From assembly GCA_963931105.1 (NCBI GenBank), contig OZ007004.1, forward strand, positions 1-64,000: 64,000 bases of DNA. Direction: 5' to 3'. This DNA is from UMGS1590 sp900552455. Lineage in GTDB: Bacteria; Bacillota; Peptococcia; Peptococcales; Peptococcaceae. The notes below the pieces were generated by a model. The model saw only the letters and a list, made by a program, of their open reading frames with translations, was not told the origin of the DNA and made no database searches. The translations under genes and the position numbers were made by a program. Of this stretch, positions 41,230 through 49,964 are shown one piece after another (the first letter of the stretch is position 1; each line of letters begins with the position of its first letter).

Positions 41230-42237
41230 TCAGTCGTTTTTGTCGTTTGCGTTGAGGAATGGCATCATGGCTCTGAGCTGACCACCGACTTCTTCGATCT
41301 GATGGCCGGCTTCATGTTCGCGCATAGCGTAGAATTCTTTGAAGCCATTTGCATAGTCATCGCGGAATTCTTTTGCGAACTTGCCGCTCTGGATGTCTGC
41401 CAAAACTTCCTTCATGTGCTGTTTGGTTTCAGCGGTCACAATGCGTGGGCCAGTGACATAGTCGCCATATTCAGCAGTGTTGGAGATGGATTTACGCATC
41501 TTGTCCATGCCGCCTTCGTAGATCAGATCGATGATCATGCGCATTTCGTGGCAGCATTCAAAGTATGCCATTTCTGGCTGGTAGCCAGCTTCTACGAGGG
41601 TTTCGAAGCCTGCTTCGATGAGAGAGGTCAAGCCGCCGCAGAGAACTGCCTGTTCCCCAAAGAGGTCGGTCTCGGTCTCTTCTTTGAAGGTGGTTTCAAT
41701 AACACCAACGCGGGTGCCGCCGATACCATCGGCCCAGGAGAGCGCGATCTGCAGCGCATTGCCGGTTGCATCCTGAGCAACAGCTACGAGATCAGGCACA
41801 GCGGAGCCTTTGGTGAATTCACGGCGAACAATGTGGCCAGGGCCCTTTGGTGCGCACATGAATACGTCAACACCTTCTGGCGCCTTGATGTAGCCAAAGT
41901 GAATGTTGAAGCCGTGACCAAAGCCAAGGGCATTGCCAGCTTCGAGGTTTGGTTCGATTTCATTCTTATAGATGTCCGGCTGGGTTTCGTCCGGAGTCAG
42001 GATCATGATAACATCGCTCTTCTTGACCGCTTCTGCGACAGGCAGAACTTCAAAGCCATCTTCGCGTGCAGCCTGAGCGGATTTCCCTTCGCGGATACCG
42101 ATGATGACATTGTAGCCGCTGTCACGCAGGTTCTTTGCATGTGCGTGACCCTGGGAACCATAACCAACAACGCAGAGCTGCTTGTCGGTCAATACATTAG
42201 TAGGAACATCTGTCTTGTAATAAATTTTTGCTGCCAT
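41230..42237 (-). CDS. ilvC: Ketol-acid reductoisomerase
   Basis: The 335-residue class I enzyme has the NADPH motif CVVGYGSQGHAHAKNLRDSG, the KGPGHIVRREF loop and the catalytic C-terminal knot region (GLTSLIEAGFETLVEAGY). It isomerises and reduces acetolactate or acetohydroxybutyrate, the step after the ilvB/ilvN product. Between ilvN and the second ilvB in the same direction, with normal spacing. Confidence 0.97.
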   Translation of the reverse strand: MAAKIYYKTDVPTNVLTDKQLCVVGYGSQGHAHAKNLRDSGYNVIIGIREGKSAQAAREDGFEVLPVAEAVKKSDVIMILTPDETQPDIYKNEIEPNLEAGNALGFGHGFNIHFGYIKAPEGVDVFMCAPKGPGHIVRREFTKGSAVPDLVAVAQDATGNALQIALSWADGIGGTRVGVIETTFKEETETDLFGEQAVLCGGLTSLIEAGFETLVEAGYQPEMAYFECCHEMRMIIDLIYEGGMDKMRKSISNTAEYGDYVTGPRIVTAETKQHMKEVLADIQSGKFAKEFRDDYANGFKEFYAMREHEAGHQIEEVGGQLRAMMPFLNANDKND

Positions 42238-42296
42238 TGTAACAATTTCCTCCTAGAAATTTGGATTATATTGATCACCCGTTGATACGGTGGATC

Positions 42297-42782
42297 TTAC
42301 TTTTCTTTTGGGCTGCGAACCATTGCGCTCGCGCCAGTCTTAACGATTTCCTGAACGCCGAATGGGCGCAGGGTTTTGATGATCGCGTCGATCTTGTCGT
42401 CGTCGCCAGTGGCTTCGATGATCATGGAGCGACGGCCAACGTCGATGATGCGCGCATGGAAGATATCCATCAGCGTCTTGATCTCGCCGCGGGTCTCATG
42501 GTCGCAGGACACGCGAACCATCAGAAGCTGACGTTCGACTGTGTCTTCATAGGTAATATCGTTGACTTTGATGACATCAATGAGCTTGTGGAGCTGCTTG
42601 GTCACCTGTTCAATGGTCACCTCGTCGCCATGGACCACAATGGTCATGCGGGAGACTGTTGGATCTTCAGTATCACTAACGACAAGACTGTCAATGTTGT
42701 AGCCGCGTCTGGAGAACAGACCGGAAACACGTGACAAAACACCTGGGTTGTTTTCTACTGTTACTGCTAATTTATGCTTCAT
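42297..42782 (-). CDS. ilvN: Acetolactate synthase small (regulatory) subunit
   Basis: At 161 residues it has the N-terminal ACT domain (LAVTVENNPGVLSRVSGLFSRRGYN, shown in part) for valine feedback and the C-terminal regulatory domain (ARIIDVGRRSMIIEATGDDDKI). ATG 42782 overlaps the end of the first ilvB by 11 bases, so the two are coupled and form the conventional holoenzyme. Confidence 0.95.
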   Translation of the reverse strand: MKHKLAVTVENNPGVLSRVSGLFSRRGYNIDSLVVSDTEDPTVSRMTIVVHGDEVTIEQVTKQLHKLIDVIKVNDITYEDTVERQLLMVRVSCDHETRGEIKTLMDIFHARIIDVGRRSMIIEATGDDDKIDAIIKTLRPFGVQEIVKTGASAMVRSPKEK

Positions 42783-44457
42783 CTTCAAATTCCCCCACTA
42801 TTTCATCTAAGGAGCAGCCCGCTGGTATCATTGGATAAACATTCGACAGTCTGTTGATCTTGCATTCGATAAACAGAGGGCCATCTTCCTTGAGCAACGC
42901 CGGCAATTGTGCTTCTGCCTCATCCAGGGTGGTGATGCAGCGATATGGGATATCGTACGCACTCATCAGTTTTTCCCAATCCGGGCCAACCTCCAGAGGC
43001 GTAGCCGCATAGTTGGCATCATTGAACATTTCCTGCCACTGACGCACCATGCCGAGGTATCCATTGTTGAACATCACGATCTTCAGTGGAACGGAGAATT
43101 CCTTGACGATGCAGAGCTCCTGCTCGTTCATCTGGAAGCTGCCGTCACCGGTGATGAGAATGACACGTTCATCCTTCTTCCCAAACTGAGCGCCGATCGC
43201 TGCCGGTAAGCCATAGCCCATCGTGCCAAGACCGCCGGAGGTCAGGAAATGACGAGGGCCCTTTGGATGCAGGAAGAGCGCCGCCCACATCTGGTGCTGA
43301 CCGACATCCGTCACAACGATGGTGTTTTCATCCAGTTCCTTGTTGATGATGTCGCAAAGCTCCATTGGTGGGAGCGAATCCGGATCGCCATGCTTGAGCG
43401 GGCGATAATGATTCGCGATCTCCTGGCGCCATGCGCTGTGATTAGCGTTTTCGTCAGCAACCTCGCCTGCCAGGAGCTCAAAGAACTCAGCAGCGTCACC
43501 GACGATAGGAATATCAACCTGAACGTTCTTCCCAATCTCGGAAGAATCGATGTCCACATGGATCTTTTTAGAATGCTGCGAGAATCTCGACGTGTCGCTG
43601 GTCACACGGTCGTCAAAACGCATCCCCACTGCCAGAAGCAGGTCGCAGTTCTGAATGGCATAGTTGCCATCCGTCGTGCCGTGCATGCCGACCATGCCGA
43701 CAAAATTCTTGTGGTCGCCAGGGATCACGCCATTTGCCATCAGCGTCTGGCTGATCGGCACATCCAGCTGATCGACAACCGTCAGCACATTCTTGCGTAC
43801 CGCTTCGGTCGTGTTCACCCCGCCACCAATGATGATCAGCGGCTTTTTCGCTTCAGCCAGCATGCGGCCGACCTTACGGATCTGTTCGCGGGTGATCACG
43901 CTGTTTTTGAGTTTTCTTCTGTAACGTTCCGTTGGCTCAACATCCAGATCCGGATTCTTCACATCCTGCGTAAAGAGATCCTTTGGAATGTCGACCAAAA
44001 CCGGGCCTGGACGGCCATGGGAGGCAATGTAGAACGCATCCGCCAAAACCTGTGGGATCTGGCTGGCGTCAGTGACCATCACACTCGCCTTCGTCACAGC
44101 ATCTGCCATCCCCGTTACGTACGCTTCCTGGAAGCTGTCCTTCCCGAGGAGGGAACTTGCGACCTGGCCGCTGATCATAACCAGCGGGATCGAGTCCATC
44201 GAGGCAGTGCCAAGACCCGTCATCATATTTGCCGCGCCTGGGCCGCTCGTTGCAAAGCAAACGCCGACCTTACCAGTCGCACGCGCATAGCCGTCGGCTG
44301 CGTGAACCGCGCCCTGTTCGTGGCGCATCAAAATATGTTTTACTCCAAAATGTTTTAGACGATCATACAACGGGATGACTGCGCCCCCTGGCAGTCCGAA
44401 AACAAGATCAACGCCCTGTTTTTCAAGGCAACTTAATAAGATATCTGCTCCAATCAC
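42772..44457 (-). CDS. ilvB: Acetolactate synthase large subunit, first copy
   Basis: The 561-residue ThDP enzyme heads the operon. It has VFGLPGGAVIPLYDRL, the Glu-containing RHEQGAVHAADGYARA, ThDP-binding GDGSFQMNEQELC with FNNGYLGMVRQWQ, where the conserved Trp is present. It condenses two pyruvates or pyruvate and 2-ketobutyrate for Val/Leu or Ile. The start is GTG 44457. The upstream interval contains a clear promoter and two TGTTATAACA sites. Confidence 0.96.
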   Translation of the reverse strand: MIGADILLSCLEKQGVDLVFGLPGGAVIPLYDRLKHFGVKHILMRHEQGAVHAADGYARATGKVGVCFATSGPGAANMMTGLGTASMDSIPLVMISGQVASSLLGKDSFQEAYVTGMADAVTKASVMVTDASQIPQVLADAFYIASHGRPGPVLVDIPKDLFTQDVKNPDLDVEPTERYRRKLKNSVITREQIRKVGRMLAEAKKPLIIIGGGVNTTEAVRKNVLTVVDQLDVPISQTLMANGVIPGDHKNFVGMVGMHGTTDGNYAIQNCDLLLAVGMRFDDRVTSDTSRFSQHSKKIHVDIDSSEIGKNVQVDIPIVGDAAEFFELLAGEVADENANHSAWRQEIANHYRPLKHGDPDSLPPMELCDIINKELDENTIVVTDVGQHQMWAALFLHPKGPRHFLTSGGLGTMGYGLPAAIGAQFGKKDERVILITGDGSFQMNEQELCIVKEFSVPLKIVMFNNGYLGMVRQWQEMFNDANYAATPLEVGPDWEKLMSAYDIPYRCITTLDEAEAQLPALLKEDGPLFIECKINRLSNVYPMIPAGCSLDEIVGEFEDEA

Positions 44458-44518
44458 GCCTATTCACACCTTCTTTTCTTTCAATCTATAACTTGTTAGG
44501 TTCTGTACCGTTATCTAT

Positions 44519-44546
44519 ATTATAGCGATATTTCTGAAGATTTCAA
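44519..44546 (-). promoter_or_regulatory. Promoter of the ilv operon
   Basis: TTGAAA (44546-44541) and TATAAT (44524-44519) with 16 bp between, on the minus strand, about 60 bases before the GTG start. Confidence 0.7.
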
Positions 44547-44562
44547 GCCTCAAATCGCATTT

Positions 44563-44604
44563 TGTGTTATAACAGAGCTTGTATTTTTCATCTGTTATAA
44601 CACA
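44563..44604. promoter_or_regulatory. Double palindromic operator upstream of the ilv promoter
   Basis: TGTGTTATAACAGA (44563-44576) and TCTGTTATAACACA (44591-44604) are exact inverted copies. Each contains the self-palindromic TGTTATAACA, so two sites stand 28 bp apart just upstream of the -35. No T-box antiterminator motif is found in 44458-44853, so DNA-level control is favoured. A weaker related site, GCAACT-GTTAT-AGTTGC, lies near 44800. The rest of this gap holds no gene. Confidence 0.7.
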
Positions 44605-44853
44605 CATTTTCTTATGGATCGATAACCAGAACTGATGGATATCGGCAGCATTTTTCAGCGATCCCGCCGCAGCGCCAGGCGTATACGCTTTCACGAATTT
44701 CTGCGCTCGATTTTATTTGCAACTGCTGATTTCAGACCGTCTTTTCCCCGTCTTTGATCCGCAGACAGGCGTTCACGCTGTCAAACAACAAGCAACTGTT
44801 ATAGTTGCACTGTATCCATCTGTGCCAATAAACGCTTTTTATAGTAAAAAAAT

Positions 44854-44885
44854 CGGGTATCAGATGTCCTCACATCTGATACCCG
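44854..44885 (-). terminator. Terminator overlapping the stop codon of the histidine kinase gene
   Basis: A perfect 14-bp stem (44854-44867 with 44872-44885, loop of 4) followed by seven T residues on the minus strand. The upstream arm encodes the last residues (G-Y-Q-M) and the TGA lies in the loop region, so the coding end is part of the stem. Confidence 0.9.
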
Positions 44886-46342
44886 TTGGTGTTTTCGTCG
44901 GACAGCGGCGCGCTCTCAAGATCGTAGGAATCTTCGTCGGTGGTGGTGTCTTCGTACGGAAGCACGACAGACACTTTCGTGCCGACGCCGCGGATGCTGT
45001 CGATGTAGAAGGTCCCGTTGTGGAGGGCGACGATCTCGTTGGCGATGGATAGCCCGAGACCGGTGCCGCTCTGTTTGCTGGACCCTTTATAGAATTTTTC
45101 CTTGACGCGCACGAGCTCTTCGCTGGACATGCCCGGGCCGTTGTCTTCGATGGTCATGACGACCTGGTCGTCGAGCATGTGCGCCTGGATCACGACCTCA
45201 GGATAGGCGCGCCCTTTGACGAACTTGAAGGCGTTGTCCAGAATGTTGACAAAAACCTGGCTGAGTCGGTTTTCGTCGGCCATGACCATGACATCTGTGT
45301 TGCCGAGATGCAAGCGCAGCGCGATCTCTTCCTGAGAAGCGCGCGGCAGGAACTGGTTGTAGAGGCTCTCGAGAAAATCGTTCATCCAGATCGGCTCCAG
45401 CTCCAACTCGATGCGGTGGCTCTGCAGCTTGGAAAAATCGAGGAGGTCGTTGACGAGGCGGATCATACGCTTGGTCTCGCGGGAGATGATCTCCATCCCC
45501 ATGCGCGTGGTCTCGACGTCCTCCGGCGAATCCTCGATGGTCTCTGCCCAGCCGTTGATGGAGGTCAGCGGTGTGCGCAGCTCATGAGAAATGCTGGAGA
45601 TAAAATCATTCTTCGTTTTATACGACTGCGCGATCTCATCGGTCATGCGATTGATGGCCTTGGAAAGCTGGCCGATCTCGTCGTTGTTGTAGACGGTGGC
45701 CTTGGCTTCAAGATTGCCCTTGGTGATCTCGCGGGTGACGCGGATGAGGTTGCGGATCGGTTTCAGGATGAGCGAGCTCATGACGCGACCAACGATGGTC
45801 GCCACAAGCAGGATCACCACGGCGATGATGGTGACGGCAACGACGTTGGATTTCACGAGCGCGTTGACCATCGACATACTGGAGACATAGCGCAGCACGC
45901 CCACGACGATCTTTCCGTCGTAGATCGGCACGGAAACAGACATGACGGCCTCGCGGGTGTCAAGTCTGCCGCGCCAGGATTCAACGTCTCCGGCGACGGC
46001 GCCGTTGTAATCGTCGGTCAGCTCGGTGGCGTTTTCGGTGTCGCCAATGTTGTTGATCAGGAACTGGCCGTTGGTGTCATACACTTCCACGAGGGCCTTT
46101 TCCTGGCTGTCCATATTTTCAAAAATAAAGTCCTGTTTGTCTTCGATATCGCCGGAAGGCGCGTAGCGATTGAACATCGACGCGGCGGCTTCGGCATTGT
46201 TGGTGAGCGTCTGTTCAACGCCAGACACATAATACTGGTAGATGGCGAAAATGAACAGGCTTTCCATGATGATGAGCGTGATCAGGCTGATCAGCACATA
46301 ACTCAAAGACAGCTTTGTGCCAAGACCTGATGCCACGATCAA
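44870..46342 (-). CDS. Sensor histidine kinase
   Basis: The 490-residue protein has a membrane segment at ~14-36, a large extracytoplasmic sensor domain, a second segment at ~170-195, a HAMP region (SLILKPIRNLIRVTREITKGN), the HisKA box with the phospho-acceptor His in SSISHELRTPLTSI, and an HATPase domain with N box (NILDNAFKF), DNGPGMSSEEL and GTGLGLSIA. It pairs with the OmpR-type regulator encoded upstream (4-base overlap). The layout recalls envelope-stress kinases, but the signal is unknown. Confidence 0.93.
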   Translation of the reverse strand: MIVASGLGTKLSLSYVLISLITLIIMESLFIFAIYQYYVSGVEQTLTNNAEAAASMFNRYAPSGDIEDKQDFIFENMDSQEKALVEVYDTNGQFLINNIGDTENATELTDDYNGAVAGDVESWRGRLDTREAVMSVSVPIYDGKIVVGVLRYVSSMSMVNALVKSNVVAVTIIAVVILLVATIVGRVMSSLILKPIRNLIRVTREITKGNLEAKATVYNNDEIGQLSKAINRMTDEIAQSYKTKNDFISSISHELRTPLTSINGWAETIEDSPEDVETTRMGMEIISRETKRMIRLVNDLLDFSKLQSHRIELELEPIWMNDFLESLYNQFLPRASQEEIALRLHLGNTDVMVMADENRLSQVFVNILDNAFKFVKGRAYPEVVIQAHMLDDQVVMTIEDNGPGMSSEELVRVKEKFYKGSSKQSGTGLGLSIANEIVALHNGTFYIDSIRGVGTKVSVVLPYEDTTTDEDSYDLESAPLSDENTNGYQM

Positions 46343-47037
46343 TCACCACCCCACCAACGATATCCATAGCCCCAGACTTTCTCGATGTATTTTGGCTTCG
46401 ATGGATCCTCTTCGATCTTCTGGCGGATGCGGCGGATGTTGACGTCGACGATCTTGAAATCGCCAACGTAGTTGTAGCCCCAGACGTTGTTGAGGATCTC
46501 GTCGCGATGCACGGCCTTGTTAGCGTTTTCCATGAAATATTTGACGAGGGAAAATTCGATCGGGGTGAGCTCGATCTCCTTACCGTTTTTGAGGAAACGA
46601 CGCTCGTCGATGTTCATGGTGAAAATGCCGGTGGTGATCTCCTTGGCGTCTTCACCGGCTTCATCCACCTGGATGGAGAGACGGCGCAAAAGCGCGTTGA
46701 TGCGTGCGAGCAATTCTTTCGGGCTGAACGGCTTGACGATGTAGTCGTCGGCGCCGGCTTCCAGGCCTTCGATCTTGTTTTCTTCCTGGCCTTTTGCGGT
46801 GAGGATGATGACCCCGAGCTGCGGGAAGGCTTCGCGCGCCTTCGCACAAACCTCGAAGCCGTTGATGCCAGGCAGCATGACGTCTAAGAGCACGATGTCG
46901 ACGCTGTCGTCAAGTTTTTCCAGCGCTTCTTCGCCGCTGCCCGCTTCGATGACGTCAAAATTATTGCGTTTGAGATTGACTTTTATGAAGCCGCGAATGG
47001 CTTCTTCGTCTTCTACTACCAAAATCTTATTTGTCAT
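46339..47037 (-). CDS. OmpR/PhoB-family response regulator
   Basis: At 232 residues it has a receiver domain (ILVVEDEEAIRGFI with acidic pair; phospho-acceptor Asp in IVLLDVMLPGINGFE; Lys in YIVKPFSPKEL) and a winged-helix DNA-binding domain (LTPIEFSLVKYFMENANKAV, VDVNIRRIRQKIEEDP). ATG 47037 has AAGGAGG; it starts 11 bases before the end of the lipoprotein gene and overlaps the kinase gene by 4, so the three are one transcript. Confidence 0.95.
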   Translation of the reverse strand: MTNKILVVEDEEAIRGFIKVNLKRNNFDVIEAGSGEEALEKLDDSVDIVLLDVMLPGINGFEVCAKAREAFPQLGVIILTAKGQEENKIEGLEAGADDYIVKPFSPKELLARINALLRRLSIQVDEAGEDAKEITTGIFTMNIDERRFLKNGKEIELTPIEFSLVKYFMENANKAVHRDEILNNVWGYNYVGDFKIVDVNIRRIRQKIEEDPSKPKYIEKVWGYGYRWWGGD

Positions 47038-48337
47038 TTTGTTGTCCTCCTTCAATTTGGAAGAGTTGCTTGATACTGTCTGTATCGATCTTTTGTCCTG
47101 CAAATCTCTCCGTATTGCACAACGCGTAGTACACGCGCTGAGAACTTGGGGATGTCCCGAGCGGGATGATCCCTCGTGTATTTTCTATATTCTCAGCCTC
47201 TGCCGCTGTCACAGCGTAGAGGATGATGGCTGGTTCCGCATTGTTCCCGTCATAGAGCCGCACCTGGCTGGAGCCTTTGTCGTTCACAAACTGATAGCGC
47301 ACGGTATCCAGACAATACTGCGGCAGCACAAAGGTGTAGCCATCGGTGCTGTTTTCGAGCACACCGTAGATATTTTCCAGGGCGCTGTCGCCGTCCCAGG
47401 TTTTCCAGAGGCGCAGATAGTCGCTCTCTTCGCGACCGATCTTTTCGATCGGCTCGAGAACAGACTGCACATCCAGCACACCGTCGCCGGTGATATCTGC
47501 GATGATTGGATCGCGCGTAGCCACTCTGTTGACGAAATGCACCCGCGAGGTCATCTGTTCCTCGAAGCTGTTGTCCTCTGTCGGCAAAAGCAGCTCCACG
47601 TTCAGATCGCTGTAGTTGTTCGAATGGACGAAATAAAGTCCGCGCTGCGAATCGCTGACGTTGCCGAAGGCCATCTCCAGACAGTTTCCGTCAAAGCTCT
47701 TTTCGTAGACAGAGGTGACATCCTCTCCACCTTCATAAACCGTCAGCGTCGTCGTCGGTGCTGTGTCTTCGTAATTGTTCAGGGCGCAGAGGATCGCCTC
47801 GTTGCCGTCGCCGTTCAGATCGGCCATTTCCAGGAAGGAATAGTTGATCTGCGTCATTTCTGTAAAGCCGTCGCTGTTCATGTGATAGATCGAGAGCACG
47901 TTGTTGCCGCCGACGTCGACACCGACGCAGGCCTCGTCTGCGCCATCGCCGTCAATATCGAAGAGCCGGAAGAAATCGATGCCATTGCCGTACTGCTGGA
48001 TCTGATCGAGAATGCTCCAGGTGCCTTCGTCATTCTGGTGCATCAGCATCACGCCGACCTCATGGCCGTTGTTGTTGGACCAGAACGCAAGCTTTTCGTC
48101 CTGCTTGTCACCATCGATGTCAAGATCGATGATCGCTGCCGGATCTTCCATTTCCTCCGGCACCTGCAGATGGGCGCCGTCGTTCAAAAAGGAATTGATC
48201 AGCGTGCGCTCGACGTATTCCTCCTGGTCACTCGCCGGAGGCAAGATCAGCGCCGAAGGTTCCTCAAAAAGAATGGCGCAGCCGGAAAGCGGCAGCGTGC
48301 ACAGGAGCAGCGCAAATATTAAAGCTAGTCTTTTCAT
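47027..48337 (-). CDS. Lipoprotein with calcium-binding-like (FG-GAP/VCBS) repeats
   Basis: The 436-residue protein has a lipoprotein signal with LSGC (Cys20) and at least four D-x-D/N-G-D-G type loops: DLDIDGDKQDE, DIDGDGADEA, DLNGDGNEA and DITGDGVLD, of the kind seen in FG-GAP/VCBS beta-propeller repeats. It is probably held on the outer face of the membrane. Its place as first gene of a transcript with a two-component system suggests an accessory sensor or a regulated surface factor; this is inferred. A TATAAT-like -10 occurs at 48360-48365. Confidence 0.78.
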   Translation of the reverse strand: MKRLALIFALLLCTLPLSGCAILFEEPSALILPPASDQEEYVERTLINSFLNDGAHLQVPEEMEDPAAIIDLDIDGDKQDEKLAFWSNNNGHEVGVMLMHQNDEGTWSILDQIQQYGNGIDFFRLFDIDGDGADEACVGVDVGGNNVLSIYHMNSDGFTEMTQINYSFLEMADLNGDGNEAILCALNNYEDTAPTTTLTVYEGGEDVTSVYEKSFDGNCLEMAFGNVSDSQRGLYFVHSNNYSDLNVELLLPTEDNSFEEQMTSRVHFVNRVATRDPIIADITGDGVLDVQSVLEPIEKIGREESDYLRLWKTWDGDSALENIYGVLENSTDGYTFVLPQYCLDTVRYQFVNDKGSSQVRLYDGNNAEPAIILYAVTAAEAENIENTRGIIPLGTSPSSQRVYYALCNTERFAGQKIDTDSIKQLFQIEGGQQNDK

Positions 48338-48492
48338 ACTGCCTCCTATTCATTACCAATCTATTATATCATAGCTCATAACGCGCCATCCGAAAAGGGC
48401 TCCGACGAAATTATCACCAAATATCAACAATGTCTCCACAATTTGACAACAGAAAAAAGCCGTTTAACGACATGCTTAGGTCGATTCTACAA

Positions 48493-49227
48493 TCAAAGCC
48501 AGCGACAGCAGCGTTTTTCTACAAAATAGATGATCTCGTAGAGCAGCACGCCGAGCAGCGCCATACCGATGATGCCGGCGAACATATCCGGATATTCGCG
48601 ACGCTCCATGCCGTCGAGGATGAGATAGCCGAGCCCATCGAAGGACGCGAAGGTTTCAGCGAAAAAGAGCACCGCCACCGACGTGCCGACTGAAATACGC
48701 AGGCTCGTCAAAACCTGTGGCAGACAGGCGGGCATCAGGAGATGGCGAAAAACATCCCAGGTGCGGCGGCTCATCGTGTGCATGGCGTCGACACTCTCCT
48801 GCGGCAGCTGATGCGCCGCATCACAGACGACCACAAAGATCTGAAAGAAAATGATGAGCGTGATGAGCACGATCTTTGGCAGATTGCCGAGGCCGAAGAG
48901 CACGACCAGGATCGGCAGAAAAACGACCTTCGGCAGCGGATAAAGGATCGCCACCAGCGGCGTCGCGATGTGATAGAGCTTCTCCGAGCGCCCGCAGGCC
49001 AGCCCCAGCGGCACAGCCAGGAGCACACCGAGGGCCGTGCTCACGAGCACACGCAGCGCGCTGATACCAAACTGCGGCCACATCTCGCCGTCGGCGCAGA
49101 GCGCGACAAAGGCTTTGAAGGAAGTCAGCGGTCCCGGCAGAAACGCTTTATCCAGCGCCAGACTCGCCAACTCCCAAATGGCCAGCAGCACCAATGTGGC
49201 GATTACGATGGATACCCCTTTTTTCAT
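48493..49227 (-). CDS. ABC importer permease (SsuC/TauC-like)
   Basis: The 244-residue membrane protein has about six hydrophobic segments and the BPD permease EAA loop (ESVDAMHTMSRRTWDVFRHLLMP, shown here as HTMSRRTWDVFRHLLMPA). It is of the SsuC/TauC/ThiX group for sulfonates, taurine or pyrimidine precursors. ATG 49227 overlaps the ATPase gene by 4 bases. A terminator is not obvious downstream; 48338-48492 is the short gap to the lipoprotein operon. Confidence 0.9.
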   Translation of the reverse strand: MKKGVSIVIATLVLLAIWELASLALDKAFLPGPLTSFKAFVALCADGEMWPQFGISALRVLVSTALGVLLAVPLGLACGRSEKLYHIATPLVAILYPLPKVVFLPILVVLFGLGNLPKIVLITLIIFFQIFVVVCDAAHQLPQESVDAMHTMSRRTWDVFRHLLMPACLPQVLTSLRISVGTSVAVLFFAETFASFDGLGYLILDGMERREYPDMFAGIIGMALLGVLLYEIIYFVEKRCCRWL

Positions 49228-49964
49228 GCGCTCTCGCCTCCTTCCAGCATGGCCTTGACCCGCGCACACTGCGCAACGAACGCAGCGTCGTAGCGATCCT
49301 GCGGCGTCTTGGTGTTGTCGATGACCTGCGGCGTCTCGCTGTCCTTGCTGTAGACGAGCAGATGATCACAGACATAAACCGCTTCCTCAATGCTGTGCGT
49401 CACGAGCACAAGGGTGACGCCGCTCTCGATCGACAGCCGCAGCACTTCCTCCTGCAGCTTTTCGCGCGTCAGCGCATCGAGAGCGGAAAACGGCTCGTCC
49501 ATCAGGAGCACCTCCGGCTCGTCGATGAGCGCGCGACCGATCGCCACGCGCTGACACTGCCCGCCGGAAAGCTGCGAAGGAAATTTATCCTCCAGCCCTT
49601 CCAGCCCGAGCCGCGCCAGCTCCCGCGCCACACGCGCCTGGATCTCAGCGCGCGGCGTTTTTTTCAACAGAAGCGGCAGCGCCAGATTTTTGCGCACGGT
49701 CTTCCAGCGAAAAAGCCCGTATTGCTGCTGGATGAAGCTGACGCGATCCATCGGCGCCGCTGCTGGTTTTCCCTGACAGAGGACGCTGCCCTCCGTCGGG
49801 CTTTTGAGCCCGGCGAGAAGATAGAGCAGCGTCGTTTTGCCGCAGCCAGACGGACCGATCAGCGCCCAGCGCTCGCGGGAATTTATCTGCAAGTTAAAAT
49901 GCGCCAACAAGGTGTTGGCGCTTTCCGGGTATTTGAACCCGACATTGTCTAATTGGTAGATCAC
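49224..49964 (-). CDS. ABC importer ATP-binding protein (SsuB/TauB-like)
   Basis: At 246 residues it has Walker A GPSGCGKTTLL, signature LSGGQCQRVAIGRA, Walker B VLLMDEPFSALD and H-loop VLVTHS. It belongs to the nitrate/sulfonate/taurine type of import ATPases. It overlaps the substrate-binding gene by 4 bases on one side and the permease gene by 4 on the other. The three genes form a complete importer. Confidence 0.94.
   Translation of the reverse strand: MIYQLDNVGFKYPESANTLLAHFNLQINSRERWALIGPSGCGKTTLLYLLAGLKSPTEGSVLCQGKPAAAPMDRVSFIQQQYGLFRWKTVRKNLALPLLLKKTPRAEIQARVARELARLGLEGLEDKFPSQLSGGQCQRVAIGRALIDEPEVLLMDEPFSALDALTREKLQEEVLRLSIESGVTLVLVTHSIEEAVYVCDHLLVYSKDSETPQVIDNTKTPQDRYDAAFVAQCARVKAMLEGGESA

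Noticed and set aside
44458..44853. T-box riboswitch before the ilv operon
   Set aside because: No antiterminator consensus (AGGGTGGAACCGCG-like) is present on the minus strand of this interval.
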